Source of the DNA: Ceratothoa steindachneri
Taxonomy: Eukaryota; Arthropoda; Malacostraca; Isopoda; Cymothoidae
Assembly (NCBI GenBank): GCA_963969495.1
Contig: OZ018321.1
Span: forward strand, 72,480,786-72,544,785
Direction of reading: 5' to 3'
DNA: 64,000 nt
In this document: positions 27,066-38,820 of the stretch, in pieces
Layout: every line of letters begins with the position of its first letter
How positions within the stretch are numbered: the first letter of the stretch is position 1
Notes under the pieces: model-generated
Seen by the model: the letters and a program-made list of their open reading frames with translations, nothing else
Databases searched by the model: none
What the model was told of the DNA's origin: nothing
Made by a program: the position numbers and the translations under genes

Positions 27066-27233
27066 GAGAAGAATGAACAAAAACAAAGCGTCAAACTTTT
27101 ATGCCGATTTTTCTCACGGCGGCAGCCGCTTAATTGGAAATATATTAGAAAATATAAGACAAATCATGTATATTTACAAAGATAAATAAAATTAAGATAT
27201 TTCTTAGCAGGTGAGCTGCATTTATAACGCTTG

Positions 27234-27624
27234 GTACAATTATAAAGATCATTCTATTGACTTTTTTAACTTTACTAGGTTGCCCAAATCCTCCTTTGAC
27301 TCATTCATGGACATCAGCCTCCTGCCGATATCCTGATCCCTAATCCCTAATCTTTCATTTCATTTACCTGTGAGAAATACTTAACAGAAGCCTCGGGTAC
27401 CATTTTAACAATACTTTGTTTAGGCAAAGTACAATTATTAAGATCATTCTATTGACTTTTTTAACTTTACTAGGTTGCCAAAATCCTCCTTTGACTCATT
27501 CATGGACATCAGCCTCCTGACAATATCCTGATCCCTAATCCCTAATCTTTCATTTCATTTACCTGTGAGAAATACTTAACAGAAGCCTCGGTTACCATTT
27601 TAACAATACTTTGTTTGGGCAAAG
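27234..27624. repeat. 195-bp tandem duplication
   Basis: 27234-27428 and 27429-27624 are nearly identical copies with only a few differences, such as CTGCCGATA against CTGACAATA. The duplication looks recent. No coding signal. Confidence 0.95.
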
Positions 27625-27689
27625 CCAGTTGAGCACTTCCATTGAAGTATTGACGATTTTTTCTTTCTCTCAGAAGTTATAAAAAAGGT

Positions 27690-28310
27690 AAAAGATGGGC
27701 ACGCCCAGTTTCTCAGTAAATGATCATGTCACCAATGCTGGAAGCATCACAATTGAGGTCAGGTGCTCTTCCGCTCCCAACAGATGAAATCCCTTCGCAT
27801 AGTCTATGGGTTCTCCACTTCCTTGATGCCTAGGACTCTCTTAACACCCTCAATCCTCTCCTTCTGATCATCAGAGCACAGCATGGTTTGAAGGATATCT
27901 TAACTGTAGGCATACCAAGAGATAGTTTACTAGTGGGCATCACAATGTAAGGCAAGGCTTGTCTCTGTGACCTAATGCAGTACAGCTGAAAGAGAATGTA
28001 CTTAAGTTCTGCGACTAAGGAATGCTTGACGTTCACGTTCAACCATGATGGTAAATATACTACCATCGTGAATTTCACTACGGATTTTATTTCTTCTGGT
28101 TCTTCCAGTTAAGTACATTCTTTTATACCCTGAGTCTTGGAACTCTGTTTGCTGTAGTGAGACAGCGCCTGTAGTTTACTTGTCCGATCTCTAAATGACC
28201 AGGACAACAGGAAGCACTTCATCTCTGAGTGCACAGAATTTTTTTTTGCCATAGTGTTGATCAACTTGTGATCTTGAATGACATGACATAGGGGATTACC
28301 AGGAACGTTA
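27690..28310 (-). pseudogene. Dispersed uncharacterised ORF family, C-terminal relic
   Basis: On the minus strand the frame 28078-27830 and its neighbours read V-V-K-F, V-Y-L-P-S-W-L-N-V-N-V-K-H-S, then L-F-Q-L and P-Y-I-V-M-P-T. From memory this resembles the end of a long uncharacterised protein found in many diverged copies in arthropod genomes (V-Y-x-P-x-W-F-x-I-K-x-x-x-S, then a V-x-P-V/T stretch). I know no function. It carries stops in every frame. A related N-terminal-looking piece lies at 29430-29760. Confidence 0.4.
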
Positions 28311-29429
28311 GTGAAACAATGTTTATTATCTATTTCAATAACTTTCCTGCTAATTATATTAAGATTTGAATGATGGAAGATAAATTTCTATGGAGTATAT
28401 GCACGTACAAATGGTAAAATTGAAAATAAAGGTAAAACTGCATAGACGAAACAATAATAAAAATATATTTATGGAAAAGAATTAGCATATGAATAAGCGA
28501 AAAATATAATCTAAACGTTTCTTTAATCAATGCACGAAAAATTTAATTTAGTTGAGAATATAATATCTAGAAAATTGATAAATAATAGCAGTAATAATAG
28601 GATTGTAGGAATGAATTGAAGTAATTTAGGGGTTTGATAAATAATAGGATGGAAATAATAGTAGGAGTCCAAATAATAGACATTGAAATAGGAAAAGGCT
28701 TGTAAATAATAATATGTATTATTGTAAATAGTAATAGGATTGTAAATAATAATACTATGTTAAATAATTATAATAATAATAGGATTATTAATATAATAAT
28801 TGTAGGATCTCTTTGAAGGTATATGCAAATGTAGGGATATATAATTAGAAAATAAATTTAATTAACAATTATATTTTTAAAAACTAGAATACACATATAC
28901 AAATTTACTAGTACAGAGTTTTAAACCAAACCTATTTAAGAGAAGTCACGAATCAACGAACTTATTCGAACCAAAATGAGGCAAGCGCAAAAATTTAGAG
29001 CATAGGAATAATGCACTCTGATTGATTGGTGTTTTCATGTGACGTGAAGTCACATATGGTGTTCGATTTTTAGACGAAATTATTAGTTATTTTTAAAGTG
29101 TTGGATAATTTAGACAATTAAACGATATCAGGGCATTGCTAAAATATAGATATATACAAGAGAAACATAAATGAATTAATGGAAACGAGAGTAAGCCATC
29201 TCCGTGGGGAAAATATGATTGAATTTATAAGATAACTTGTAGCAAACGGACAATTTCTTTATACGAGTTGAGGTGGCTACAGGAGAATTTCACCATTAGG
29301 CAGATTACTCACCAACCCTAACAGTTTTCACTCCCAAAGCGCAGCACTACTCTAGCTTTCACCTTAATGTTGATATTAGTAGATGCTCCCCTGAAGGCAA
29401 AACGATCTTATAAAAATCCATTATTTTAG
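28311..29429. repeat. AAT-rich low-complexity region
   Basis: 28560-28870 is built of AATAAT, TAATAGGA and TGTAAATAATAAT variants. The rest is AT-rich and non-coding. It separates two relics on the same strand, so it may be an insertion or a decayed middle. Confidence 0.6.
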
Positions 29430-29760
29430 TCTACCAAGCATTTAAGTATAATGCAGAAAATCCTACCTCCTTCATAGCACTTTTCCTCAAACATTTTCCC
29501 CAGGCATAACATCATTTTGGCCTCTGCTTTCTTAACCTTTTTCTTATCAATTACTTTACTTATCTTGTCTTCTGCGATGATTCCTGCATCAATTAGATTT
29601 GTTGTTGCTATTACTGCAGTTGGCTTTAGCCCTATGCCATATCTTAAACTAGATCAATATTTGGAATCGTATCATAGCGTTTCTGTACCTTAGTCGAAGA
29701 TGAAGGCTCAAGGTCAATTTCTCGAGATAACTAAATTATAGCCAAACTCATCTTCAGCAC
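29430..29760 (-). pseudogene. Dispersed uncharacterised ORF family, internal relic
   Basis: The minus strand reads L-K-P-T-A-V-I-A-T-T-N-L-I-D-A-G-I-I, then V-I-D-K-K-K-V-K-K-A-x-A-K-M-M. From memory this is like the part of the same uncharacterised arthropod family that has a V-I-D-K/R-x-K-V/I-x-R box. The same strand and order relative to 27690-28310 are consistent with one decayed copy. Function unknown. Confidence 0.35.
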
Positions 29761-32369
29761 ACCTTTTCGTCATTTCCAGGTCTTTCATCACCATTAATCC
29801 CCAGTCTCTTGACACCCTCCTGCATTGCTGCATTCTTTTATACTGCAGCATTTTCCTCCTTTTTTTCTGCCTTATTTTCCATCCACTATCTTACTAATGG
29901 CCTAACGTGCCTCTTTTTATGGTAGATCAGGATCCTCGATATGGTTGATTCATTTCTCTTTTTGTCGCTTAGTGTGGGCTAGATCTTTCAAAGAAATGAT
30001 ATTATCTCTGCTGCAGGAACAGTTAACGTTGGCTTGAATCAGATAGCCCTTACAGCTATCTTCTGCCCACGACCTGACAAGTGGAAATTTGATACTTGCA
30101 AGAAAAAATCCAATAACTTGTCTAATTTGAAAATTAACCTTTTTTAACCTTAAAATTGCTCTTTCAAAGAGTAAATTACACTGAGTTTCGACATGTTAGG
30201 GACGTTTATCATTGATAACAGGCGGCTTAAAAAATATCATTAGCTTTGCACCATTGACAAATCAGACCTGGGTAGATGTAGTTAACCATCATGTCCACTT
30301 ACTAGTTCTTTACTGTCGCCTTCACTTTTTTCTCTCAATTAGATTCAATAACTCAGGTTATCCATTACAATTATCGGTTCAGATACGAAGAGCTCCAGCT
30401 CAGGGTTTCTATCTCATCCATCTCTTGCGGATCTTTCACTTTGCTAATTATCTTCCCCTTTAAAGGTGGATCCTTCTCTACAGTGTACGTAGGATTGGCA
30501 ACTCCCAAGAAAGGTTGCGCCACATTAGGTTCCATTAAGAGGGGATCTATGGCGACATAAAACTGTAGGTCCGGTACTATTTATTTAACCTTCCAGTAGT
30601 GAATTTCTTTTGCGAGTTTCATTCAAAAACGTGACAGCCTATGATGCCATCTGCAGCATCATTTTTCCCCAATGATCTTCGGCGTAGAGAGAGAAGCTAC
30701 CTTTTCTCTGAGTTAAACGGGTCCCCTAATAATGGAGCCAAGATTCCTTCTCACGAAATTTGGTTCTTTACAAAGGAGGGATTTTGCAAGGGACTTGGCC
30801 TAGCCTGGCGTCAAGCCTCGGTTTCCCTTCTTAACTGCGGAGAATTGGCCAAACGCACACTCCGCCCTACCCAAGAAGAAAACAAAGCAAGAAAGCAGAG
30901 CCTCGAGGATCTCGGATCTCGGATCCTCTCATTCAGATGGTGTTGGGCGGATTGTGTCTGTCGACTTACAAAAGATTTTGTTAATTCGCTTAAATGACGG
31001 AACAATTTGACCGACATACACATGCTGCGTCAAGGTCAGAACTCACCCATATTTCTTCACAGAGTACCAAATATTACTAGTACGGGATGAGGTGAGTGAT
31101 GCATTCAGGTTACTGTCTCAGGAATGTACCACGATACCAAATTGAGTTTTCTTCCGATACTCAATAACACATGTGTGCGAGTTAATAAACACTGCAATAA
31201 ACTTTAAACGGAAGTAGGCTATACAAATGAATAATTTGACTACTCCGCCTAGGCCATTAATGAAGAGCTAGCAGCAAATAGACAAATCAAGATGAGGTGT
31301 GGAAGGATCTCAGATCTAGAATCATACTCTTCGTCACTTTTGACCTAGAGAAGCTCCGCGAGAAGGTGCGTTCAGGCTGATATTGCAAATTTGTGAAGGT
31401 ATTCGTGCTGCCATTACGGTGTTAGCACACCGTAATAACAGCACCAATACCTCTCATTCACTTAGGCTTTATGGGTAAATCATGTAAACGGGCAAGAATG
31501 ATAAACCTGAATAATTGCTGAATCATAATTTATGATCAATTAGTTTTGGGCAAAGACAGATGCGCAAATTTTAGCAGATTGCACCAAGCTTTCTCCAAGC
31601 CTTGAGATTTCTTATTCCAAAATACCTACTGCCATTTTAAGCTGTTGACCATGCAACTTATCTCTTATGAATCTCATAAAATTTGAATACTAGCTACTAG
31701 CCATTCCACTCCTACCAACGAAGTAGCTCGCGCGCTCACCTGAAACCCCTCAGTGTGTTATACTTTCTCCAGATGCAGCTCCGATGAGGCTGGCAGCAAT
31801 ATGGCTCCAGGATTGCTACGGCGAATACACCTCCATATTGGAAAACAACAAAGTGTTCAACTACTTCCACTGAGTCGCTTTACTCTAAACGCAAAGCCAA
31901 AATGTGACACTGGGCCCACCCATGAACAATTTAAATTCAAATCCGAGAAATATAGTAACAATGAGGAATGATCGGATCCCTCACTCTCCCATTAAATTGG
32001 ATGGGGCGTAACTTATAGTTATTCACTTCCAAAGGACTTAGAACCGCCTGTCCTACCTAAGGATTGAATATAGGAGAAAGGGAATCTACGCGTTCCGAAC
32101 TAAACCTTCTCTAGGAAGACCTCGAAGGTAATAGTTTCACCCAAGCAGCCTACATATATGCTGCCTAGGGCCTCTTCCTCAAAAGAGAGCGTAGAAAGAT
32201 CTTGCAAGATAGATCCAGAGGTAGATTTCCTTCCCTTTAAGGGTCATGATAATCAGGACAACTGAGTGTAGATTTCCCTATAATTTTGAAAAGCAAAGAA
32301 CCTCAGATCAACTAGCTGCTTGTTTATAATGAAGGGAAAAAGTATAAGTCATAAATGAAGAAGAGTAAA
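29761..32369. other. No gene recognised
   Basis: Decayed sequence of near-even composition around 29800-31000, AT-rich later. The longest frame (30641-30997 +, 118 codons) has ordinary composition, but I recognise no family and see no splice or start context to support it. Parts of 29800-30600 may belong to the same relic as 29430-29760. Confidence 0.4.
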
Positions 32370-32830
32370 GGAGATTGAAGATATGGATAAGGGATTAGTG
32401 GTAGAATTTTTATTTTTGTACTGTAATATTTATCTATTTGCTTCTTAAACATATTTACTGTAGTGATTTCGACGACATTTCTAGGCAAAAAATTCTAAGT
32501 CTGTCTTAATTTATATGAAAAGTTTGTGCTATTGCGGTGTTAAATCTTTGTTTCCTAGCTTTAAACCGTTAATTCTCTTGTAAGAATGGTCATTTAGTTC
32601 AAATATCGAGTCATAATTTGTATAATTGAACTCGTTTAACATTTTAAATACCTTAATTCTTTGGCACCGTAGATCAAGATGTCCCAATAAAAAGGAAATT
32701 CTATTTCTTCAGTCTGTCTTCGTAAGATCGATTTTATAATTCAGAAATTAATATCCTCTCTCGACACTGAACGTCTTCCAATAATATAAAATGTTCTACC
32801 TATATCCCTTTCCAAGTTGAGCTGACAATG
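32370..32830 (-). pseudogene. CR1/L2-type LINE, RT C-terminal fragment (second copy)
   Basis: It aligns in order with 19465-19945: AAACATATTTACT, then CCGTAGATCAAGATGTCCC against CCGATGTTCC. The minus strand gives G-H-L-D-L-R-C-Q-R-I-K-V-F-K-M-L-N and later F-E-L-N. It is a 5'-truncated, decayed copy on the same strand as the first. Confidence 0.6.
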
Positions 32831-33690
32831 GGCGATATTCACCAGCGGTGATATCTCGGTTCTTCCTTGTACTATTCATACTTACCTACCTACGGTATTA
32901 ATCCAGTTCCACATTCAATGAAGGTATTGTCACCTTTCTGGACATCTTCGAAGTATGGAAGTCACGCCGTGAAGTATACCAGTTACTGATGCCCATACTC
33001 CTTTTTGTTGAGATGAATTTTAGACAATCCTTCTGTTGGACTTCCTAGTAGATTTGGTCGAAGAGTGGCAGATTAGTCTCCACAATGTCGAAAAATTTAG
33101 ACCTCTATGCCCTAGAACAGCTTAATTTTCATGTTTTGATGTTTTACTTCTTTACTCCTGATGCATAAGCGTAGTTTGAATGCGAATTAGTTGATGAAGT
33201 CTATTAAAGATATTACTTTCTCATTCAAATCTCTTTCGACCGGCAGCTGCCACTTGGGAGGCAGAAGCGGTAGTGATTGATTAGATTAAGGTGAAGCACA
33301 TTTGTGGATAATACTGACATATCTATTAGGTTTGAGGAATTTAGTTCTGTTCATTTGGCCATTGAGTTCTTTTCGTGCACTTGCGTCTCCACAAACCTGT
33401 CTTTTACATTATCGCCCAAACCTAGACCTCCCATACAAATCTAGATTTTCTTTAAAATACGAGTACTTACTTAATCTCCATGAAAATTTTGCAGAATATT
33501 CTTTTAATTTTCCTCTGATAGTGTCCAAGCTTTACTTCATTGAACAGTATATATATTAAAAAAGATGGGAAAAGTAATGTAGATTAAAGAAAGTATACGT
33601 ACAAAACTAGAGAATGATAAGTATAAATGTAGCTACGAGTATAACAAGAAAAAACATAATTATCTGATAAACAATTGAAAAACGATTAAT
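32831..33690. other. No gene recognised
   Basis: AT-rich, with one 85-codon motif-free frame at 33302-33559. Confidence 0.5.
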
Positions 33691-33694
33691 AGAA

Positions 33695-34330
33695 AGCATG
33701 CAGGCCCTTGTTCTAAATGGATGGAATTCCCTAACTTGTTGCACTATTCGGACGTAATTTTATTCCAATCTTCTCATTTCTGCCAATGATCTTCAATATT
33801 CGTTACTTTACGAGCAATAAACTTTTCTCTAACTAACGACAGTTTCTCTATCGTTTTATTATCAAAGCACTGCGCAGCCTAGTTCATTACGTCGATATTT
33901 TCCGAATTCAAGAACTACCTAACGTCTTTGCTGTAAGGCAAGGAGCATTATCGTGCATGGAAACAGGCTCACGTAACTCCAATGTTTGGAGAGAGGGGAT
34001 AACATGTTAGTAAAGTAGATGTTTTATTCAGCGGCGTTTAATTTTATGCATAAAAGACAAGAGGACAGACTTCAGCCATTGAAAACATATAACCCTCACT
34101 TTAAACCTGCGATCTACAAACTTATCTGTCCTTTTCCTACATGTTGGATGCAGTATTTCACTGGACAACGATTTGCACCTGCCTCTCATCGGATCTGAAC
34201 AAATTAAATTTGATTCATCGCTGACAAACCTTATTTAGTACATCTTAGAACTGTAACTGAAAAACTCATTAGCAAAGGCCACCTAGCTGCTTTATCTGTG
34301 GTTTGTAACTAGAGGAGCGTGCTCTGAACT
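33695..34330 (-). pseudogene. Tc1/mariner transposase remnant
   Basis: On the minus strand from about 34232 the frame reads F-V-S-D-E-S-N, the first catalytic D box of Tc1-type transposases. After many codons and two stops it reaches M-H-D-N-A-P-C-L-T-A-K-T, the second catalytic D box (usually D-N-A-P-C-H-T-A). Further on a shifted frame gives I-E-K-L and R-K-V-T-N-I-E-D, like the I-E-N-x-W and following part, while S-P-D-L-N-P is lost. Upstream, A-F-A-N-E-F-F precedes the first box. Terminal inverted repeats were not found. Confidence 0.7.
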
Positions 34331-34716
34331 TGACCCACCTCAATTAACGCTAGATAGACTGGCATAGCACATTCAGGCTCATGTTCTCGCCAACTTAACT
34401 TGTCTTGCCATTATGATAACTGAATAAAAGCATCAGTAGCAGACTACAGTACACATTTGATAGTATTGCATACATAAGTTTTGAATTTTTATGTGAATGT
34501 AAAGCGAGAGTTATGTTATTTTAATGCGTCATTTCTCAAGGAATTACTGTTTATAGATTTATTATTAATTTTTATATGATTAGTAAAAAAAATTGTTGGA
34601 GTAACAGTTTTGGCCCAGAGCCCATTTTTTTTTAGTTACATACATTTCATTTGATATTCTACTTTTGTCTTAGCCATGTTTCCTTTTGACCTTCTCGCAT
34701 TAGCCAATTATTAAAA
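34331..34716. other. No gene recognised
   Basis: AT-rich sequence between the transposase relic and repeat T. Confidence 0.5.
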
Positions 34717-34808
34717 AACAAGGTCTGCTGACCAAAAGTCGCGTGCTCTCACTTATTCTGATAATTGACCTTACGACCTACAAAACTTTCAATAATTCCC
34801 AGACTAAC
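34717..34808 (-). repeat. Dispersed repeat T, end fragment
   Basis: AACAAGGTCTGCTGACC and the following bases are the reverse complement of the tail at 48090-48186. The copy stops where LTR-C sequence begins, so one element interrupts or truncates the other here. Confidence 0.75.
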
Positions 34809-34811
34809 TAA

Positions 34812-35328
34812 GAATGTGGCGTAAGATGAAAAGAAATACTGCGAATACCTCTCACGGAAGTAGCGAGGCAATAGACATATCGCGATTGTCCAAGAAACAG
34901 GGAAGAGTCGTAACGAGCCCACATGTATCTGACTTTCTAGTAGGATCAAGAGAAATAATTAAATATCGGAAGCTGGCAATCGCTGCAGCGGCAGATGTAA
35001 TAGCGACAAGTGCTGGCAGGGGTGTGGTAAGGCTCTGCAGGTAACAGTAGGTCCTCGCTCTACGAACTCCTGATCGGCTCTGCTTCCTCGGTTCAGGTGG
35101 GTCCCTATTTATACTCATCACCCTGAGTGTTTACGTGACTAAATTTACGCCGGCTTTCAACTAGTCGACCCGTGATTCCCAGCCGATACGATGTAATTTA
35201 CAATTTGCTTCGTAAACCACGTAGTAGGTTATCCTTTCATTACATGTAAGTAGCCGACCTGCGCTTCCCAGGCGCTATGACGTAATTTACAAATTACGTC
35301 GTAAACAACGTAATAGGTTTTATTTACA
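34812..35328 (-). repeat. LTR-C, 3' LTR of copy 3 (truncated)
   Basis: 34814-35120 aligns with 39915-40193, and 35086-35320 with 45226-45355. Read on the minus strand it starts TGTAAATAAAAC (ending at 35328) and has a TATA box GAGTATAAATAGGG (about 35105-35118), as expected for an LTR promoter. It holds an 89-bp tandem duplication (from 35162 and from 35251). It lacks the part matching 39599-39915, so its far end is truncated at repeat T. Confidence 0.8.
35280..35299. promoter_or_regulatory. 20-bp palindrome in LTR-C
   Basis: ACGTAATTT-AC-AAATTACGT has perfect 9-base arms and is preceded by TG, so it contains TGACGTAA, a CRE/bZIP-like site. On the minus strand it lies upstream of the LTR TATA box, where U3 enhancers sit. 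Function is inference. Confidence 0.4.
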
Positions 35329-35429
35329 CCAAGCCTGGAAGAAGAATCTACTATGAGTATATTAAAACATTAATACAACATAATAACATAAAAATAAAAA
35401 AGAAAAGGAAAACTAACAAGAATAATTAA
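35329..35429 (-). other. 3' untranslated stretch of copy 3
   Basis: AT-rich bases lie between truncated RT and the 3' LTR. RNase H, expected here, is missing, and a clear polypurine tract is not visible. Confidence 0.4.
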
Positions 35430-35950
35430 CAAAAGGACCTGGTTAGCCTTGCAGAGGGCAGGTTCACTCAGGTACTTTTCGCCAGAGAATTTGTGAAGAT
35501 CTTCTTCCATAATTAAAGTAGGTTAGGCGTCGGAACTGGTGACATAATTCAGTAGGCGATAGTCACTGGCCATTCTGGAAGGAACCATTAGTTTTACTTA
35601 CCATGACGACGGGTAAACTATGAGGGGAGAAGAATCGTCTGATAATCCCTTGTTGGAAGATGGTCTTAACGTCGAAGACAGGCTTATGGTGAAAGGCACT
35701 GGATATATCTTGGCCTGTATCCTGTTGGTAGTTGTTAAAGTGATGTCATGGATAAGGGTGAAGGTACATCTCGGTTCACTGTAGAGCACATCCTGGTACC
35801 TATTCATAAGTTGCTCAAGCTGGATTTGTTGGTCCCAGTTGAGTGTTACAACCTCAGGGCGGTCAGTTGAGGGAAGGTTAAGCATAAGATCTGGTGTCAA
35901 GGACAGCTGCAAATAATCAGTGTTGCCTTCATCAACGGCAGTCATTTTTT
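35430..35950 (-). pseudogene. pol: Reverse transcriptase N-terminus, copy 3 (truncated)
   Basis: The minus-strand frame 35945-35598 holds the lead-in to RT (Q-L-E-Q-L-M-N-R-Y-Q-D-V-L, then I-H-D-I-x-L and K-I-Y-P-V-P). In a shifted frame it continues with V-S-K-T-N-G-S-F and a D-Y-R-L-L-N-like segment, the fingers of RT. Everything from catalytic motif A onward, and RNase H, is missing. It follows integrase on this strand, again giving integrase before RT. Confidence 0.75.
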
Positions 35951-36029
35951 ATTTCCCATGGGCCCTGCAGTGATACTTTCTTAACAGATTAGCATGGTAA
36001 AGCCTGGGTCTTCGAAGAATGACAATAAG

Positions 36030-37260
36030 ATAGTCTACCTTAAAACACCTCTCCAGTACCTTATAGGGTCCGTTCTATGTAACGAGCAGTTTACTGGTAT
36101 CACTAGGCAGGAGTAGCAGCACTTAGTCACACGGCTTGAATTAACGTTCTTGTGACTTGAGATTGAGGTAACTCTTGTACCGGAAACTGCTAATCCCAGC
36201 ATGCTGAGCAACAATCTGGGAACATTCGGCAAGCTTCTCCTGCAGTTCGATTACATACTGGAAGCTGGTCCTTTTGTCTTCTTGGAGGATGCAATCTTCT
36301 CGGAGATCTCTGAGAACGGAGAGTGGACCTCTGACCGAACGACCATATAGTACTAAAAGGCCGAAACTCCAGTCCCGTCGCTCGGAAGCACTCTGAGGGC
36401 AAACAAGGTGGGAGTGAGATACATATGCCACTCACGAGGTTTATCGCCACATAACTTAGGGAGTATAGTCTTCAGGGGTTGGTGTGGTCTCTCGATCCTA
36501 CAATTCTCACTAAGGTGGAGAGACGTTGTGAAGATCGGTTTCACACCTAGCAGTTTATTAAGTTCATTCATCAAGTTGGAGGAAAATTGGGTCCCACGGT
36601 CCGACAGTATTTCTCGTGGAATCTCAAATCTTGAGAAACTGCCAGGAATGCTTCAGCGACGAAAGTGGAGTCTATATCTTGTCGAGGTACAGCGTCTGTA
36701 AAACCCGTAGCAAGATCAAAAGATTACAGATATACCTATATCCGTGTGAAGATGATGGAGAAAGGGGTCAAACCAAGTCGATGGCAATGCGGCAAATGGT
36801 TCAGTGATGATAGGCATGGGCTGTAGTGGGACTGGTCTTACTTGTCTTTCGTCAAAAATTGTTGACACTTGTCGCAAGAACGATAGAAGGCTCTGAAGTC
36901 GGTTCCCAAGCTAGTTCAATAAAGCTGTTCTGCGACCTTCAGTTCAGTCTTTTCGTGGAAAAAAATGGCCAGTTAAGGGGCTCTCATGAGCAACAGAGAG
37001 GATAATTGGGTAACAATAACGAGGATCAACTGATGTTGACTTGGCTACCTTATCAAGACGATCAGACGTCAAACATTTCCGGTAGAGGAGGCTATCAACC
37101 ATGACAAATTGGTAGCTAGACCCGTTCCTCACTTGGTCAATTCCTTGCGAGACTGCTTTAGCTCTAACTTTAAAGAGCGTTTCATAAATCGACTGAAGTC
37201 CACATGTGTCACAGGTAGTGGCTGGAGAGCAAGCAGAGCTAAGGGAAGAATGCACTTTAC
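36030..37260 (-). pseudogene. pol: Integrase, copy 3
   Basis: On the minus strand, in broken frames: 37255-36944 ends with V-A-H-E-S-P-L-T-G-H-F (the two zinc histidines). About 36875 gives S-C-D-K-C (the two cysteines). About 36790 gives I-D-L-V (first catalytic aspartate). 36574-36353 has E-N-C-R-I-E-R-P-H with the catalytic glutamate present and then P-R-E-W-H. 36431-36141 and on give the distal part. Several shifts and stops interrupt it. It is upstream of RT and downstream of protease on this strand. Confidence 0.8.
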
Positions 37261-37560
37261 TTTACCCACTCTGGTCTGCATTGCACATACATGATGAGGT
37301 TTTGGTTTTAGAGAAGTGTCGATACTAGAAGCAGAAGAATATATCGGAGGAGTAAAGATGGGTGTTGGTAAGGGCGAAGCATCCCATCCTGGTCGATGAA
37401 TGGCAAAGGCCGGGTAGGAAGGGCGGGGGAGACAACTTTGTTATCAGCCGAAGAAGGCAAGAATTTGGCGCTACTAGAATATCTAATTCCAGGAATATTA
37501 CCAACTAAGATACTAGAAAATTAGATTGTAGCTCTGATAACGTTCATCCAGCCTTCGCAA
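37261..37560 (-). other. Protease-integrase linker, decayed
   Basis: Low-confidence coding sequence between protease and integrase of copy 3. No motif. Confidence 0.35.
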
Positions 37561-37830
37561 TAAGGACATCAAAGGTAGCAATACACAAGAGGAAATGCAT
37601 CCACTCGTCCCAAGATGTCGGCAACGAAGACTTTTCTGCATTTAAAGATATCAGCATTGGATAACACATCTTCCGACACAATCACACATGAAGCAACCGG
37701 TGTCTCTAATGGTGGTGGAAACCCAAGCCCCGTTGATGGCACCAGAGACTTGGAAATGTGGGACACTTCGGTCAGATAGGCAAATCCCCACCTTATTTGG
37801 CTGCACAGTGGACGTGCCATCTTTGAAGGG
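37561..37830 (-). pseudogene. pol: Aspartic protease, copy 3
   Basis: On the minus strand the gag frame runs into G-A-W-V-S-T-T-I-R-D-T-G, which keeps the D-T-G active-site triad. A frameshift then moves the reading into the frame 37883-37569, which continues C-V-I-V-S and D-I-L-G-R-V-D-A-F-P-L, matching the G-R-A-N-R-F-S region of the copy 2 protease. In the living family this enzyme processes the gag-pol polyprotein. Confidence 0.75.
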
Positions 37831-38800
37831 GCGGGAATTCCTTGGATAACGAGGTAGAATGTGCCAAAAATCTCCACAGCCATGACACGTTACAGATGAC
37901 GAAGAGTCCTTCCGGCTGTTAGCAGAGTTAGGTGGCACTGTTGTTACTCTAGGAGACGGTTTGGATGGTCGAGCAAACTTCTTAGAGTTGCGGCTGAAAG
38001 TTCGGGGAAGCGTAGGTTGAGCTGAGATCCAATCATCAGCTAGTTGAATAGCTTCCGCCAAAGCAGTGGGTCGCCGTTCCTTAATGAGAGCACGTAAATC
38101 TGCCGGAAAGAAGACAAGAACTGATCAAGGATCATAAACTCCTTCAAATCCTCAAAGGTGTTACCTATCCCAGAGATTTCAAACCACACCTGGAACGGTC
38201 GGGTCAGATCAAAGGAAAATTGTTGGAATGTTTGCCCTGTTGAAATCTTCGGAACTCGACCCGGTAACCATCAGGAGTCTTTTTAAATCTGATCAGTAAG
38301 GCTTCATCAAAAAGGCGTAGTTATTGGTGATATCAGTAGACAGAGAAGTGTACATTTCACCAGCCTTACCCGTAGGTAAATTTTCTAGCCTCACTGCATG
38401 ACTCTCACGGTCAACTTACAGTAACTCGGCAACTCGTCGGAGCAGTTGAGGTAAGAGATAATGTCTTCTCCATCCTAAAATATATGGACCTTAGGAAAAC
38501 TCACCAGATAATTCAACTGAGCAGAAGTATGCTGCTGAGATGCAGATATGCGCGCCAACTCAATCTTCTGTTCTGGTTCAATCTTGGAGAGTTGGACCTT
38601 TGTCTTTTCTTCTCCCTCCTTCTTAGCTTGAATCTGGGCTAAGTAGACCCTTCAGTCTTCTTCCTCCTTTTAGCTTAAAGCTCAGCATTTTTTGCTGCCC
38701 TTATCACGCTCCTCACGCTCCTCACGCTCGAGCGCTTGCTGTGGCAGATTTCGTTCCCTGTTAGGCCCACGTCCACAGACTGTACCTTGAGTTTATTAAT
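37831..38800 (-). pseudogene. gag: Gag with SCAN-like domain and zinc knuckle, copy 3
   Basis: Minus strand, in several frames. The N-terminal part (about 38757-38700) has charged E-R-E-E-R-E-E-R repeats, then K-I-E-L-A-R-like helix. Around 38150-37990 D-Q-F-L-S-S, then P-A-D-L-R-A-L-I-K-E-R-R-P and A-I-Q-L-A-D-D-W resemble the core of the vertebrate SCAN domain (E-Q-F-L-x-x-L-P, then a V/I-x-E segment and a final helix). The zinc knuckle near 37880 is C-x2-C-x4-H with the last cysteine replaced by tyrosine. Gag forms the particle that packages element RNA. Stops and shifts abolish the full product. Confidence 0.72.
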
Positions 38801-38820
38801 AAAAGATATTTTAGCAGAAT

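Noticed and set aside
30641..30997. 118-codon frame of ordinary composition
   Set aside because: No family motif, start context or splice signals. The opposite strand is also open over much of it. Left as unrecognised.
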